A DNA stretch of 60,638 nt from the NCBI RefSeq assembly GCF_011393025.1, contig NZ_JAAOEO010000024.1:1-60638 (forward strand), in the 5' to 3' direction. A model generated the notes under the pieces. The model had not been told where the DNA came from and did not search any database. It was given only the letters and a program-made list of their open reading frames with translations. This document shows, in pieces, positions 17,652 through 26,510 of the stretch (its first letter is position 1; each line of letters opens with the position of its first letter). Origin of the DNA: Neobacillus terrae. Lineage in GTDB: Bacteria; Bacillota; Bacilli; Bacillales; Cytobacillaceae. A program made the translations under genes and the position numbers.

Positions 17652-17693
17652 TACAAAAGCCTGTTGATTACCGACATCAACAGGCTTAAAAAA
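17652..17693 (-). terminator. terminator of ygaC
   Basis: AAGCCTGTTGAT and ATCAACAGGCTT form a long stem; T runs follow on the minus strand, just downstream of the ygaC stop. Confidence 0.85.
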
Positions 17694-17703
17694 CGAAAGA
17701 TAT

Positions 17704-18234
17704 TTAACCCCTATAGGTCAAATAACGTTCATACCAGGTATCAATAAAGTCAGGGGCGAACGGTCCTTTTCGCTGGCGAATCCAGCGAATTAATTTTTCA
17801 ACATTCGCTTTTAGAATCTGGTCGATTACTTCGGGATAATTCATTTCACGGCGGTGGCGCTCATATTCGTCCTCATCAAGAAGATTAAAGGTCATATCCG
17901 GAAAAACTTTAATATCTAAATCATAATCAATATATTTAAGAGCTTCTCCATCAAAAATAAACGGAGAACTAATATTGCAGTAATAGTAAATTCCGTCTTC
18001 CCGAATCATTCCAATCACATTAAACCAATATTGGGAATGGAAATAACAAATAGCCGGCTCCCTTGTAACCCAGGTTCTTCCGTCAGATTCAGTCACAACA
18101 GTCCGGTCATTACCGCCAATCACCAAATTCTGCGATCCTTTCAGGACAGTTGTTTCTTCCCACACCCTATGGATGTGCCCATTGTGTTTATAGCTATGTA
18201 TTTGCATTGGCTCACCTTCGATGGGTACGCCCAT
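17704..18234 (-). CDS. ygaC: Nucleoside tri/diphosphate phosphatase, DUF402 (YgaC)
   Basis: Protein of 176 residues in the DUF402 family, whose studied staphylococcal member hydrolyses nucleoside tri- and diphosphates. Conserved stretches include SYKHNGHIHRVWEET, DGRTWVTREPA, the acidic IDYDLDIKVFPD (metal ligands) and the C-terminal IRQRKGPFAPDF. The start at MGVPIEGE matches family members. A second ATG at residue 10 (18208) also has a good site (GAAGGTGAG), so a shorter form is possible. Confidence 0.93.
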   Translation of the reverse strand: MGVPIEGEPMQIHSYKHNGHIHRVWEETTVLKGSQNLVIGGNDRTVVTESDGRTWVTREPAICYFHSQYWFNVIGMIREDGIYYYCNISSPFIFDGEALKYIDYDLDIKVFPDMTFNLLDEDEYERHRREMNYPEVIDQILKANVEKLIRWIRQRKGPFAPDFIDTWYERYLTYRG

Positions 18235-18357
18235 GATTTCTCCCCTACCTTCATTTCTCGAACGCTTTGCAACCTATCCTATTCCGCTCAAACCGACAAA
18301 AGGCAACAAAGTCCAATTCCTTTTTTTATTATTATAACGGTTAGTCCGGGAATTTAA

Positions 18358-18397
18358 AACAAAAGAGCCATTGAAAATCAATGACTCTTTAAAAAAC
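18358..18397 (-). terminator. terminator of ygaB
   Basis: AAAGAGTCATTGA and TCAATGGCTCTTT pair almost perfectly, followed by TGTTTT on the minus strand. The structure is nearly symmetric. Confidence 0.8.
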
Positions 18398-18422
18398 ATG
18401 GTATTTTTTTATTAAAAAGATC

Positions 18423-18680
18423 TTACCCAATGATAATTTCATCTTTCTGACAATAGGAGGAAATAACTTCTTCTGTTTGTTTTTCAAACGTTTTCTGTAT
18501 TTCCTTTAATTCCTCTTTCATACGTTTTACTTCTAATTGGACACTTTCCAGTTCAGTCCCATTCTGGATTTGAAGGAGTTCCTCTTCGATTTCCTGGCAG
18601 CGTTCAAGTTCTGATTGAAGGAAAAGTAACTTTTCCATAGTCTTCATTTGTTCTGCAACCAAACGGTTAAAGTTTTCCAT
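18423..18680 (-). CDS. ygaB: YgaB coiled-coil protein
   Basis: Small acidic protein of 85 residues, almost entirely heptad-repeat helix (LLFLQSELERCQEIEEEL and onwards), with no membrane segment. It is placed between ygaC and sspE as in B. subtilis ygaB. The function is unknown; an assembly or adaptor role is conceivable. GGGTGGAG precedes the ATG. Confidence 0.85.
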   Translation of the reverse strand: MENFNRLVAEQMKTMEKLLFLQSELERCQEIEEELLQIQNGTELESVQLEVKRMKEELKEIQKTFEKQTEEVISSYCQKDEIIIG

Positions 18681-18855
18681 GCTCCACCCCGGCCATTTAT
18701 TTGTTCCTTAAGTAATTCTCCGATAGGAACCTTTTTCCTTTGACTATTTATGGCGATAAGATGGAAGTTTTGTCGAAAAAGAAATCTCATGTTTCCTTAT
18801 AATATGTAAAAAATCTTTTCAGAAGGATTAATGGAAGTGCGGAAGTTAGAATTTA

Positions 18856-18886
18856 AAGAAAGCACCCCTCGAGGAGTGCTTTCAAA
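18856..18886 (-). terminator. terminator of sspE
   Basis: GAAAGCACTCCTCGAGGGGTGCTTTC folds into a near-perfect hairpin followed by TTTAAA, 12 bp after the sspE stop. Confidence 0.85.
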
Positions 18887-18897
18887 TCTAAAGATGA

Positions 18898-19308
18898 TTA
18901 TTGTTGGCCGAATTGGCTGCCGCTTTGGCTTTTACGAGACTCAGCTTGCTGATTTTGACGTCTAACTTCAGCAGCATTTGTTTCGCTGCCAAACTCAGTT
19001 CCAAATTGGCCTTGGCTTGATTGGCCTTGGCTTGATTGGCCTTGAGAAGCTTGTTGGTTTTGGCGTCTAACTTCAGCAGCATTTGTTTCGCTTGCGAACT
19101 CAGTTCCAAATTGGCCTTGGCTTGATTGGCCTTGAGAAGCTTGTTGGTTTTGGCGTCTAACTTCAGCAGCATTTGTTTCGCTTGCGAACTCAGTACCGAA
19201 TTGACCTTGGCTTGATTGGCCCTGGCCAGCTTGAGCGTTTTGCTGTCTTACTTCCTGAATGTTAGTACCTGCTTGAGTTTTGTTAGGCTGTTGGTTGAAT
19301 TTAGCCAT
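18898..19308 (-). CDS. sspE: Gamma-type small acid-soluble spore protein
   Basis: Spore amino-acid reserve protein degraded at germination by the GPR protease. The 136-residue sequence is rich in Gln, Ser, Gly and Ala and has three repeats ending FGTEF(A/G)SETNAAEVRRQN, each with the E-F-A-S-E-like GPR cleavage segment. B. subtilis SspE has two repeats in 84 residues, so this one is expanded. The third copy also has a short GQSSQ duplication. MAKFNQQPNKTQ is the usual N-terminus, preceded by a perfect GGAGGTGAT. Expression by sigma-G in the forespore is expected, but I found no clear sigma-G promoter by eye. Confidence 0.95.
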   Translation of the reverse strand: MAKFNQQPNKTQAGTNIQEVRQQNAQAGQGQSSQGQFGTEFASETNAAEVRRQNQQASQGQSSQGQFGTEFASETNAAEVRRQNQQASQGQSSQGQSSQGQFGTEFGSETNAAEVRRQNQQAESRKSQSGSQFGQQ

Positions 19309-19392
19309 TGTAATCACCTCCACGCTCATTAATTTAACCAGGTGAGCGGAAGGTTATCCTCTATTTTATTGGTAAAAAACACCAAAGTTTCC

Positions 19393-20142
19393 CTATACCA
19401 ATAAAGAAATTCCGCCATCAACAATGATGGTTTGCCCTCTGATCATACTAGCCTGATCAGATAGGAGAAACATTACGCTATTAACAATATCAGGGATTTC
19501 CACCATTTTTCCTGCAGGAGTTTTTTGTCTCGCTTCCTCAAGAAGTTCTTCCCGATTTGGAAAATGCTTAAGAGCCTCTGTATCCACCGCTCCTCCAGAA
19601 ACAGCATTTACCACAATATTTTTTGGTGAAAGTTCTACTGCGAGGTATCGCGTTAACGCTTCAAGAGCGGCCTTTGATACACCAACAGTGGTGTAGTTTT
19701 CAAGATAACGAATAGAACCGAGTGAACTGATGCTGACGATTTTACCGCCCCCGTTTCTTTCCATCAGTCTTGCTGCCTCCTGAGCACAGAACAATAATGC
19801 CTTACTGTTAATATTCATTGTCCAGTCCCAGTGAGATTCTTCCAATTCCATTGCAGGGCGCAGAACCCCCGAAGCTGCATTATTTACAAAAATATCAAGA
19901 CGTCCGAATTCCTGCTCAATTTGAGCGAACATATCTTTAATCTTGGCTACATCGCCAACATTGGCCTTTACAACTAAAACCTTACGGCCAAGCGCTTCTA
20001 TTTTTTCTGCTGTTTCCAGCGCCGACTTTTTGCTTCTGGCATAATTAATTACCATATCATAACCGGCTTCAGCAAGCCTAATAGCAGTTGCCTGTCCAAT
20101 CCCTCTGCTGCTTCCGGTAACTAGTGCTACTTTCTGTGTCAT
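19393..20142 (-). CDS. fabL: Enoyl-[acyl-carrier-protein] reductase III FabL
   Basis: NADPH-dependent enoyl-ACP reductase of the short-chain dehydrogenase type, catalysing the last step of each fatty-acid elongation cycle. TGSSRGIG binds the cofactor, and NNAASG is the second motif. The catalytic Tyr and Lys are in YTTVGVSK, spaced by six residues as in FabL rather than the four usual in SDRs. Length is 249 residues. It sits upstream of sspE as in B. subtilis. Confidence 0.94.
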   Translation of the reverse strand: MTQKVALVTGSSRGIGQATAIRLAEAGYDMVINYARSKKSALETAEKIEALGRKVLVVKANVGDVAKIKDMFAQIEQEFGRLDIFVNNAASGVLRPAMELEESHWDWTMNINSKALLFCAQEAARLMERNGGGKIVSISSLGSIRYLENYTTVGVSKAALEALTRYLAVELSPKNIVVNAVSGGAVDTEALKHFPNREELLEEARQKTPAGKMVEIPDIVNSVMFLLSDQASMIRGQTIIVDGGISLLV

Positions 20143-20288
20143 ATGCTTACCCCTTTAGTATTTTTGATTTGTTTACATTTTATCTTTTTGAGGTATAGAA
20201 GACAATTCAAACCTAATAATAAAAAGAAGTATGTGCCTTTCATAGGATAAAAATGAAAGGTGATTACTCTATGATAGGAGGAGCTAAA

Positions 20289-20513
20289 ATGTACGTAGGC
20301 AGGGATATGACTGAATTATCAATGATGTCAATTAAGGATTGGAAAGACAGTGAACTCGCCTTTTTTCATCATTCACTTCAACAAATAACTCCCTATCTTA
20401 ATAGCGAGGGCCAAACTATTCACCGTGAAATAATAGAAGAAATAGAAAATAGAGGCGGCATGAAACGAAACGAAGCGGATTGGGCACACGGAACCGAAGT
20501 TACTTATGATTAA
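20289..20513 (+). CDS. yfhS: YfhS small conserved protein
   Basis: Soluble protein of 74 residues starting MYVGRDMTEL, placed between fabL and mutY as yfhS is in B. subtilis. The frame extends upstream to 20253, but AGGAGG lies 7 nt before the ATG at 20289. Function not established; in B. subtilis it has been linked to sporulation-time expression. It is transcribed divergently from fabL. Confidence 0.8.
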   Translation: MYVGRDMTELSMMSIKDWKDSELAFFHHSLQQITPYLNSEGQTIHREIIEEIENRGGMKRNEADWAHGTEVTYD

Positions 20514-20532
20514 AATATTGAAACCATTTTGG

Positions 20533-20574
20533 AGCAAAAAAGAACGCTGACTTTATCCAGCGTTCTTTTCGTTT
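20533..20574 (+). terminator. bidirectional terminator yfhS / mutY
   Basis: AAGAACGCTG and CAGCGTTCTT form a perfect 10-bp stem between A and T runs, serving both convergent genes. Confidence 0.9.
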
Positions 20575-21691
20575 AATCGTCATTTATTTCGTTTTCAATG
20601 TGTTCCTCATACAGTTTTCTCATTTTCTGATGAGAAACCGGAAAGGCATATGGTTCCATTTCTTCAGAAGTGACGAGACGCCATTCCGGAGAATTTTCAA
20701 AGCTTCCCGTTAATCTTCCCGTATAAACAGTTGTTTTCCAAATAAGATGAGAAAAAACATGTTCAATAAGTCCAATATTCTTGCCGGGGGAAACAATTAA
20801 ATCAAACGTTTGATTAAAAAATTCCGAAAGCTGTTCCTTTCCACTTTCAAATGGATGATGGATTTCCAGATTGGGGAATTCCCATAAATTTGCAAGGAGA
20901 CCCTTATCCGGACGCTTATGAATAAGGAACCTGCCATTCTCATCTGTCAAAACCATTGCAGCAAGCCTTACTTCACGCTGTTTGCTTTTTTTTGTCTTTA
21001 CCGGCAACTCATCCTGTACCCCCTCATGAAAAGCAATACAATGCTCTCGGACAGGGCATAATAAACAGGATGGTGATGTAGATGTACAAATAAGCGCCCC
21101 TAATTCCATTAAAGCCTGGTTAAAAAAAGATGGTTCTTTATGAGAAATTAGAGCTCTTACAGCTTCTTCAAAGATTTTTCTTGAAGATGGCTTGGCTATA
21201 TCCACCCAAACCGAAAGGATTCGTGATAGTACCCTCATTACATTTCCATCCACAGCGGGTTCAGGTATACCGTAGGCAATACTCAAAATTGCTCCGGCTG
21301 TATAGGGTCCCACCCCCTTAAGCTTGGAAATTTCCTGAGGAGTATTCGGAACTACACTTCCGTAATTCTCTTTTACTTCTTTCACAGCAGATTGAAGGTT
21401 CCTGACACGGGAGTAATAACCAAGCCCCTCCCATGCCTTTAGGACCTTTTCTTCATCCGCTTCTGCAAGATCATTTAGGGACGGGAAAAGCTCTAAGAAG
21501 CGATTGAAATAGGGAATGACTGTATCAACTCTTGTTTGCTGAAGCATGATTTCTGAAACCCAAACTTTATATGGATCCTGGTCTTTTCTCCAAGGCAGGT
21601 TTCTCTGTTCTTGTTTAAACCAGGAGATTAAATCATCCTGAAATCCTTTAATATCAAAGTGTTCCAAATTTTTCAAAGGCAGATCTTTCAC
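20573..21691 (-). CDS. mutY: A/G-specific adenine DNA glycosylase MutY
   Basis: Base-excision repair enzyme that removes adenine paired with 8-oxoguanine. The helix-hairpin-helix LKGVGPYTAGAILS is followed by the catalytic Asp in PAVDGNVMR. The catalytic Glu region is EIMLQQTRV, and the [4Fe-4S] cluster is C-x6-C-x2-C-x5-C (CTSTSPSCLLCPVREHC). The C-terminal third is the NUDIX-like 8-oxoG recognition domain. Length is 372 residues. GTG start with GGAGG 7 nt upstream. Confidence 0.96.
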   Translation of the reverse strand: MKDLPLKNLEHFDIKGFQDDLISWFKQEQRNLPWRKDQDPYKVWVSEIMLQQTRVDTVIPYFNRFLELFPSLNDLAEADEEKVLKAWEGLGYYSRVRNLQSAVKEVKENYGSVVPNTPQEISKLKGVGPYTAGAILSIAYGIPEPAVDGNVMRVLSRILSVWVDIAKPSSRKIFEEAVRALISHKEPSFFNQALMELGALICTSTSPSCLLCPVREHCIAFHEGVQDELPVKTKKSKQREVRLAAMVLTDENGRFLIHKRPDKGLLANLWEFPNLEIHHPFESGKEQLSEFFNQTFDLIVSPGKNIGLIEHVFSHLIWKTTVYTGRLTGSFENSPEWRLVTSEEMEPYAFPVSHQKMRKLYEEHIENEINDD

Positions 21692-21866
21692 TTTTGTTCC
21701 TCCAAAGTGTTAAACATTTCTTAAATAGGGAATATAATAATATCGTTTTGGTACTATTTAATTTAAAAACATTTTTATTACACTATTACTAAGTTAGACA
21801 TACAATTAAAAATTCGCAAGAAAGAATTTTTGCCATTTAAATGTAATCAGAAAGGAGGCAGTCCTT

Positions 21867-22850
21867 TTGGATACAGGAACTCACGTTGTTATGGGACTTG
21901 CTTTAGGAGGGCTTGCTACATTGGATCCGGCGGTTACAGCAAATCATGCAACTGCAAGCAGTGTATTAATTGGAACCATTGTCGGATCTCAGATTCCCGA
22001 CATCGATACCATCCTTAAACTTAGGAATAATGCAGTATATATCCGAAACCACAGAGGAGTCACCCATTCTATTCCAGCTGTTCTGCTATGGCCTCTCGCT
22101 ATATTGGCGGTTGTATATCCTTTTTTTCCGGATGCAAATCTTCTCCATCTATGGATGTGGACCTTTTTAGCCGTATTTATCCACGTTTTTGTTGATATTT
22201 TCAATGCTTATGGTACTCAGGCATTAAGACCATTTAGCAGAAAATGGGTAGCTCTTGGTGTCATCAATACCTTCGACCCGTTTATTTTTGGAATTCATGT
22301 TCTAGGTATTTTTATTTGGGCCGGAGGAAACCATCCAGGACCTATCTTCCTGAGCATTTATGCTGTCATTCTCTTATATTATATTGCACGCTTTATAGCG
22401 AAGCGTAAAGTAATGGCAGAGTTAAAGAAAATAGTACCGGATGCTACAGAAGTAATCATTGCTCCGACAATGAAGTTTCATCAATGGCGAATCGCCGCAA
22501 TGAATAAGGATCAATTTTTTGTAGGAGTCGCTAAGAATAATGTGGTAACCATTCTTGATCGCTTTAAGAGAATCCCAGTACCTGAAACTCCTGTTATCGC
22601 AGCAGCTAAGAAAGATAAAAACCTTTCTGCCTTTTTATCCTTTTCTCCTGTTTATCGTTGGGAGGTTGATGAATTTGATGATTCCTCTTATGAAGTTAGA
22701 TTTATCGATTTGCGATACCGCAGTAATGGTTACTATCCTTTTGTAGCTGTTGTCCAGTTAGATAAAAATTTAAATATTATTACGTCTTACACGGGATGGA
22801 TATTTAGTGAAGAAAAACTTCGAAAAAAACTCGATATCCTTCCTGGTTAA
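21867..22850 (+). CDS. yfhP: YfhP membrane-bound metal-dependent hydrolase family protein
   Basis: Protein of 327 residues with about four transmembrane segments. It has the DUF457/YdjM-type motif set: the early GTHVVMG histidine, SQIPDID, and NHRGVTHS histidines likely to bind metal. The C-terminal 130 residues are soluble. TTG at 21867 is the probable start, 8 nt after AAAGGAGG. B. subtilis YfhP is a negative regulator of yfhQRST-type neighbours; enzymatic activity is inferred only from the family. Confidence 0.9.
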   Translation: MDTGTHVVMGLALGGLATLDPAVTANHATASSVLIGTIVGSQIPDIDTILKLRNNAVYIRNHRGVTHSIPAVLLWPLAILAVVYPFFPDANLLHLWMWTFLAVFIHVFVDIFNAYGTQALRPFSRKWVALGVINTFDPFIFGIHVLGIFIWAGGNHPGPIFLSIYAVILLYYIARFIAKRKVMAELKKIVPDATEVIIAPTMKFHQWRIAAMNKDQFFVGVAKNNVVTILDRFKRIPVPETPVIAAAKKDKNLSAFLSFSPVYRWEVDEFDDSSYEVRFIDLRYRSNGYYPFVAVVQLDKNLNIITSYTGWIFSEEKLRKKLDILPG

Positions 22851-22852
22851 GT

Positions 22853-22889
22853 AAAACAAGCGATGACAGCGTCATCGCTTGTTTTATAT
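22853..22889 (+). terminator. bidirectional terminator yfhP / yfhJ
   Basis: AACAAGCGATGAC and GTCATCGCTTGTT form a perfect 13-bp stem with loop AGC, flanked by A-rich and TTTT tracts. Confidence 0.92.
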
Positions 22890-22896
22890 TAGTTGA

Positions 22897-23166
22897 TTAA
22901 TTTATTGTATTTTTATCCTGGTCCAAATATTGTCTGTATTTAGGGTTCTGGCCTGCGAATTCATGAAGCTTACTGCCGTATTGTTCTATCCACTGACGGA
23001 CAATTTTTTCGGTCATTTCGCTGCCCTTATATTCTCTGCCAGCACGTGCGTATGTTGTCTCAAAATCATCCCAAAGGAGTTCAACCCACGTTCTTGCCTG
23101 TCCATAAGATAAAGCTTCATTTTTCTCGAGGAGAATAGTTGTAAGCCTTTCTTGATAGTCGTTCAT
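22897..23166 (-). CDS. yfhJ: YfhJ (WVELL family) protein
   Basis: Small protein of 89 residues carrying the family-defining WVELLWDDFE motif near residue 26. ATG at 23166 follows GGAGTG. It lies next to sspK as in B. subtilis. No function is known; the fold appears all-helical. Confidence 0.85.
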   Translation of the reverse strand: MNDYQERLTTILLEKNEALSYGQARTWVELLWDDFETTYARAGREYKGSEMTEKIVRQWIEQYGSKLHEFAGQNPKYRQYLDQDKNTIN

Positions 23167-23195
23167 ACCAGCACACTCCTTTACCAATTATTTTT

Positions 23196-23226
23196 AACAT
23201 AACCATGCTTTAAGGGACAAATACTA
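23196..23226 (+). promoter_or_regulatory. possible sigma-G promoter of sspK
   Basis: AATACTA (23220-23226) differs by one base from the sigma-G -10 CATACTA. The AACATA 18 bp upstream is a weak -35. It is suggested mainly because the gene is a spore protein gene. Confidence 0.3.
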
Positions 23227-23297
23227 AACACACGTGGTCAGCATTGGAATTCCTTTGCTCTTCACAGTTTCCCATTTCTTTTGCTGGAGGTAATCTG

Positions 23298-23477
23298 ATG
23301 AGAAATAAAGCAACCAATTTTCCAAATCAGAGTCACAATAAGTTTGAGGGAGAACCCAGAGCCAAGGCTGAATATGCATCAAAGCGGGCTGATGGCACCA
23401 TTAATACACACCCTCAGGAACGTATGCGTGCTTCCAATCAGCGGGAAAATGATACTAGTAACGAATTATTTTCGTAA
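23298..23477 (+). CDS. sspK: Small acid-soluble spore protein K
   Basis: Minor spore protein of 59 residues, with the family block NKFEGEPRAKAEYASKRADG followed by THPQERMRAS. It is synthesised in the forespore in relatives. ATG at 23298 has GGAGG 7 nt upstream; the longer frame from 23244 has no site. The C-terminus is about nine residues longer than in B. subtilis. Confidence 0.93.
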   Translation: MRNKATNFPNQSHNKFEGEPRAKAEYASKRADGTINTHPQERMRASNQRENDTSNELFS

Positions 23478-23489
23478 GAAGGTTTACCC

Positions 23490-23515
23490 ATCAGTGGAGC
23501 CTGTCTCCACTGATA
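23490..23515 (+). terminator. terminator of sspK
   Basis: CAGTGGAG and CTCCACTG form a perfect 8-bp stem with loop CCTGT, followed by an AT-rich tail without a full T run. Confidence 0.65.
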
Positions 23516-23516
23516 T

Positions 23517-23840
23517 TTATTTAAGGGCTTTTAGCATAGAGATCGGAAGCGCCTCTTCTTCGCTTTTACCACCCAGACGAAATCCCCAGGCAAAAACTCC
23601 ATTTAAGTAGTCAATCTTAAAATAGACGCCAGGATCTCCTTTAATTTCATAAATATCGCCGGCCTTAAAATCATTTGGATCCAATAAATAGGCCTGAGCC
23701 ATTAGAGCCTTTCTTTCAAGCACGGCAAATTCATTTACCATTCCAAGCTGCTCTGCCTTTCTTGCCTTTTCCTTTAGGCTGGCAATTTCCTGCTTTAATT
23801 CATAATCGGACATTTGGCTATATCTTTTTTCCTGCTGCAT
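23517..23840 (-). CDS. yfhH: YfhH family protein
   Basis: Protein of 107 residues: an N-terminal helical hairpin (about residues 5-50) and a beta-rich C-terminal half ending in EEALPISML. It lies next to sspK and recX as in B. subtilis. ATG at 23840 is preferred because GGTGG is 7 nt away; the ATG at 23846 is too close to it. Function unknown. Confidence 0.83.
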   Translation of the reverse strand: MQQEKRYSQMSDYELKQEIASLKEKARKAEQLGMVNEFAVLERKALMAQAYLLDPNDFKAGDIYEIKGDPGVYFKIDYLNGVFAWGFRLGGKSEEEALPISMLKALK

Positions 23841-23936
23841 CCTCATTCCACCTGTCGTTATCTTATCTATTTATTTTAGTATAGTTAATTTTGTATCATA
23901 GATAAAGAAAATCACTTTCAGAAGGAGTTTATTTAA

Positions 23937-24605
23937 ATGAAATCAATGATAGTAACCGGAGCCGGTTCAGGATTGGGAAAAGAGTTATCTCTCCTCCTTG
24001 CTAAAAAGAATTTTCATTTAATTTTAACAGGAAGAAAAAATTCTAAATTAATGGCTGTGAAGAAAGAAATTGAAGCGTTAGGCGGAAATGCGGATATTCT
24101 AGAATTGGATGTTTCAAACGAGGATGATGCAACCAGAAATATAAATACTCTTTGCAAGCAATTTGACGTTTATGGACTTATAAACAATGCAGGTGTTGGC
24201 CACTTTGGCCCGATTGTAGAATTAAATAGTATGGAAATTAAAGAAATGATAGAAACCAATGTTTTAGGAACCATATATTTAACCCGGGCTCTTCTACCCC
24301 ATTTAAATAAAGGGCATATCATTAATATTATTTCCACAGCGGGGCTCCGTGGAAAGATAAATGAATCAGTTTATGCAGCAAGCAAATTTGCCGTTAGGGG
24401 ATTTACGGAAAGCCTTCAAAAGGAATATCAGGGCTCAGGCATCAAATTTACTGCCGTTTATATGGGGGGAATGGATACTCCCTTCTGGGAAAATACCGAC
24501 CATATAAAAGATCCATCCAGACTGCGGCCAGCCGGCGAGATTGCAGAAACAATTGTAAACAAAATGGACGAGGATTCAATTATAATTGAAAGCAAAAAAC
24601 CATGA
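23937..24605 (+). CDS. Short-chain dehydrogenase/reductase
   Basis: Oxidoreductase of 222 residues with the SDR cofactor motif TGAGSGLG, the NNAG motif, and the catalytic YAASK preceded by Ser in ISTAG. It is short at the C-terminus and lacks the usual substrate-loop extension. The substrate is unknown. It is not part of the B. subtilis block at this position, so it was probably inserted between yfhH and recX. AGAAGGAG precedes the ATG. Confidence 0.85.
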   Translation: MKSMIVTGAGSGLGKELSLLLAKKNFHLILTGRKNSKLMAVKKEIEALGGNADILELDVSNEDDATRNINTLCKQFDVYGLINNAGVGHFGPIVELNSMEIKEMIETNVLGTIYLTRALLPHLNKGHIINIISTAGLRGKINESVYAASKFAVRGFTESLQKEYQGSGIKFTAVYMGGMDTPFWENTDHIKDPSRLRPAGEIAETIVNKMDEDSIIIESKKP

Positions 24606-24630
24606 CAGTATTTGTCATGATTTTTTAATC
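24597..24630 (+). terminator. terminator of the SDR gene
   Basis: ATGACA and TGTCAT pair around a short loop and are followed by GATTTTTT, overlapping the end of recX. Confidence 0.7.
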
Positions 24631-25437
24631 TTCCTCTGATACAGAGTCTAAATAGCGGTCTATTAATTCAAAAGAAAAGCCTTTTCTAAAAAGAGCCTGT
24701 TTTACCTTTTGCTTATATTCATAACCGCTGAATTTGGCATATTTACGGCTGGCTTTTTCACCTTGATGCCGAACGGCCTCCATCTCGCTATCAAGGGAAT
24801 CCTCCTGTTCCAATTCACTGACAGCAATTTGAATTACATCATTGGTATATCCTTTTCGCATTAGCATGCTTTTCAATTTTTCGTTAAGCATACGTTTTGA
24901 TTCATTTGTGTACTTTTTGCTATATTTTTCGCAAAGCTTCACTGCTTTTTCTATTTGAAGCTCTAAAGGATATTCCTTAAGAGAAGTTTCAATAAAACCA
25001 TTCTTAATGCCTTTTTCCCGCAGCTCTGTTTGGATTACCTTTACTCCTTTATCGGTAGTATTCATTTGAGTCCTGACAAAGGCAAGCGCAAAATCAAGAT
25101 CATTGATATATTTTTGTTCAGTTAATTTATGAAGCACTTCATTAATAACTGGATCTTCTATGTCTTTTTTGCTTAAATAATCCCGAATTTCTTTTTCGGA
25201 CCGAACCCTAGCTGCCAGATATCCGACCGCTTGGTTATATGCTTTTCTAATATCATCCTGATAATTGATCTCCATTAATGAAAGCTCGTCTATTTCCATC
25301 CCTTTTTTGAGACTGGAATTAATCAGGACCTCTTCATCAACACTGAATGCATATTGTTCACCTTTGCCATAATCCATAAAGATATTGTATCTGTCTTTAT
25401 TTTTCTGTTGTGCAGTAATCTTTGTAATGACTGCCAT
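24625..25437 (-). CDS. recX: Regulatory protein RecX
   Basis: Modulator of RecA filaments. The 270-residue all-helical protein of tandem three-helix repeats is typical of Bacillus RecX, which is longer than the enterobacterial form. Recognisable stretches include YLAARVRSEKEIRDYL and RKGYTNDVI. ATG at 25437 follows GAGGTGA; the open frame to 25488 lacks a site. It is transcribed divergently from yfhF. Confidence 0.93.
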   Translation of the reverse strand: MAVITKITAQQKNKDRYNIFMDYGKGEQYAFSVDEEVLINSSLKKGMEIDELSLMEINYQDDIRKAYNQAVGYLAARVRSEKEIRDYLSKKDIEDPVINEVLHKLTEQKYINDLDFALAFVRTQMNTTDKGVKVIQTELREKGIKNGFIETSLKEYPLELQIEKAVKLCEKYSKKYTNESKRMLNEKLKSMLMRKGYTNDVIQIAVSELEQEDSLDSEMEAVRHQGEKASRKYAKFSGYEYKQKVKQALFRKGFSFELIDRYLDSVSEED

Positions 25438-25531
25438 CGAGCTCACCTCATCTACAATGTAGCACATCGTATGAAGTTTTTTTAGCACTTTGCCTGTAAA
25501 ATTAAATTATATTATTGCTGGGAGGTCTGTT

Positions 25532-26437
25532 ATGAAAATAGCGATTGCAGGTGGTACCGGATTTGTAGGCAAAGCCCTAACTGACGAATTGATTAATAAT
25601 GGACATAAGGTTTTTATTTTAACCAGAAGAAAAGGAACAGTTTCACCTAAAAAGAACCTCCAGTTTGTTCATTGGCTTGAAAATGACGCCAGTCCGTGGG
25701 AAGAACTCGAACAAATAGACGTATTCATTAATCTTGCAGGCGAATCCATAAACAGCGGCAGATGGTCTAAGGAAAGAAAAAGGCGAATTTTACAAAGCAG
25801 GCTGAATGCAACAGAAGAACTTCTTAGGATTATAAAAAAACTAAATTCAAAGCCCCGTGTTTTCATTAACGCCAGTGCGATTGGCTTTTATGGAACCTCC
25901 ACCAAAAAAACTTTTACTGAAGAGGAGAAAGATCCCGGTGGAGATTTCCTGGCCTATACAGTTAAAGAATGGGAACATAAGGCTTATGAAGCAGCAGGTC
26001 TTGGTATAAGAACTGCATTTTGCCGCTTTGGCATTATACTGGATAAATCAGAAGGAGCTTTACCACGAATAGTTTTCCCCTATAAAATCCTGGCAGGCGG
26101 AAAAATTGGATCAGGCAAACAATGGATGTCCTGGATTCATATAAAGGATGTCATAAGAGGAATTTTATTTATCATTAATAATGAACAGATATCAGGTCCA
26201 GTTAATTTTACAGCCCCGAACCCCGTTACGATGAATGAATTTGGGAAAACGGTGGGCAATGTAATTCATCGGCCGCACTGGCTGCCAGCACCTTCATTTG
26301 CCTTGAAAATTCAACTGGGAGAAATGAGTTTGCTGGTACTAGAAGGACAAAGAGTTCTTCCTAAAAAACTGCTGGATACAGGTTTTCATTTCGAGTTTAC
26401 TAAGCTTTCCTCTGCTTTAAAGAATATTTTTTCATAA
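25532..26437 (+). CDS. yfhF: TIGR01777-type NAD-dependent epimerase YfhF
   Basis: Extended SDR-type sugar-nucleotide epimerase-like protein of 301 residues. It has the N-terminal GGTGFVGKAL nucleotide-binding motif, INLAGESI, and the active site Ser with YGT (ASAIGFYG) typical of TIGR01777 members. The substrate is unknown. GGGAGGT precedes the ATG. Confidence 0.9.
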   Translation: MKIAIAGGTGFVGKALTDELINNGHKVFILTRRKGTVSPKKNLQFVHWLENDASPWEELEQIDVFINLAGESINSGRWSKERKRRILQSRLNATEELLRIIKKLNSKPRVFINASAIGFYGTSTKKTFTEEEKDPGGDFLAYTVKEWEHKAYEAAGLGIRTAFCRFGIILDKSEGALPRIVFPYKILAGGKIGSGKQWMSWIHIKDVIRGILFIINNEQISGPVNFTAPNPVTMNEFGKTVGNVIHRPHWLPAPSFALKIQLGEMSLLVLEGQRVLPKKLLDTGFHFEFTKLSSALKNIFS

Positions 26438-26510
26438 ACATTTTGTATCAATCCCTCTCTCTTGGGCAAAAATTGTAAAGTTGAAACTAAGCTGAAGGGA
26501 AGGATTCAAA

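Noticed and set aside
18484..18500. cre-like AGAAAACGTTTGAA
   Set aside because: It lies inside the ygaB coding sequence and is explained by the codons; no promoter is near.
18831..18963. Plus-strand frame starting MEVRKLEF after an AGAAGGATTA site
   Set aside because: It runs antisense through the sspE terminator and repeats; coding character is better explained by sspE.
19310..19392. sigma-G promoter for sspE
   Set aside because: No pair resembling TGAATA and CATACTA at 17-18 bp could be found, although such control is expected biologically.
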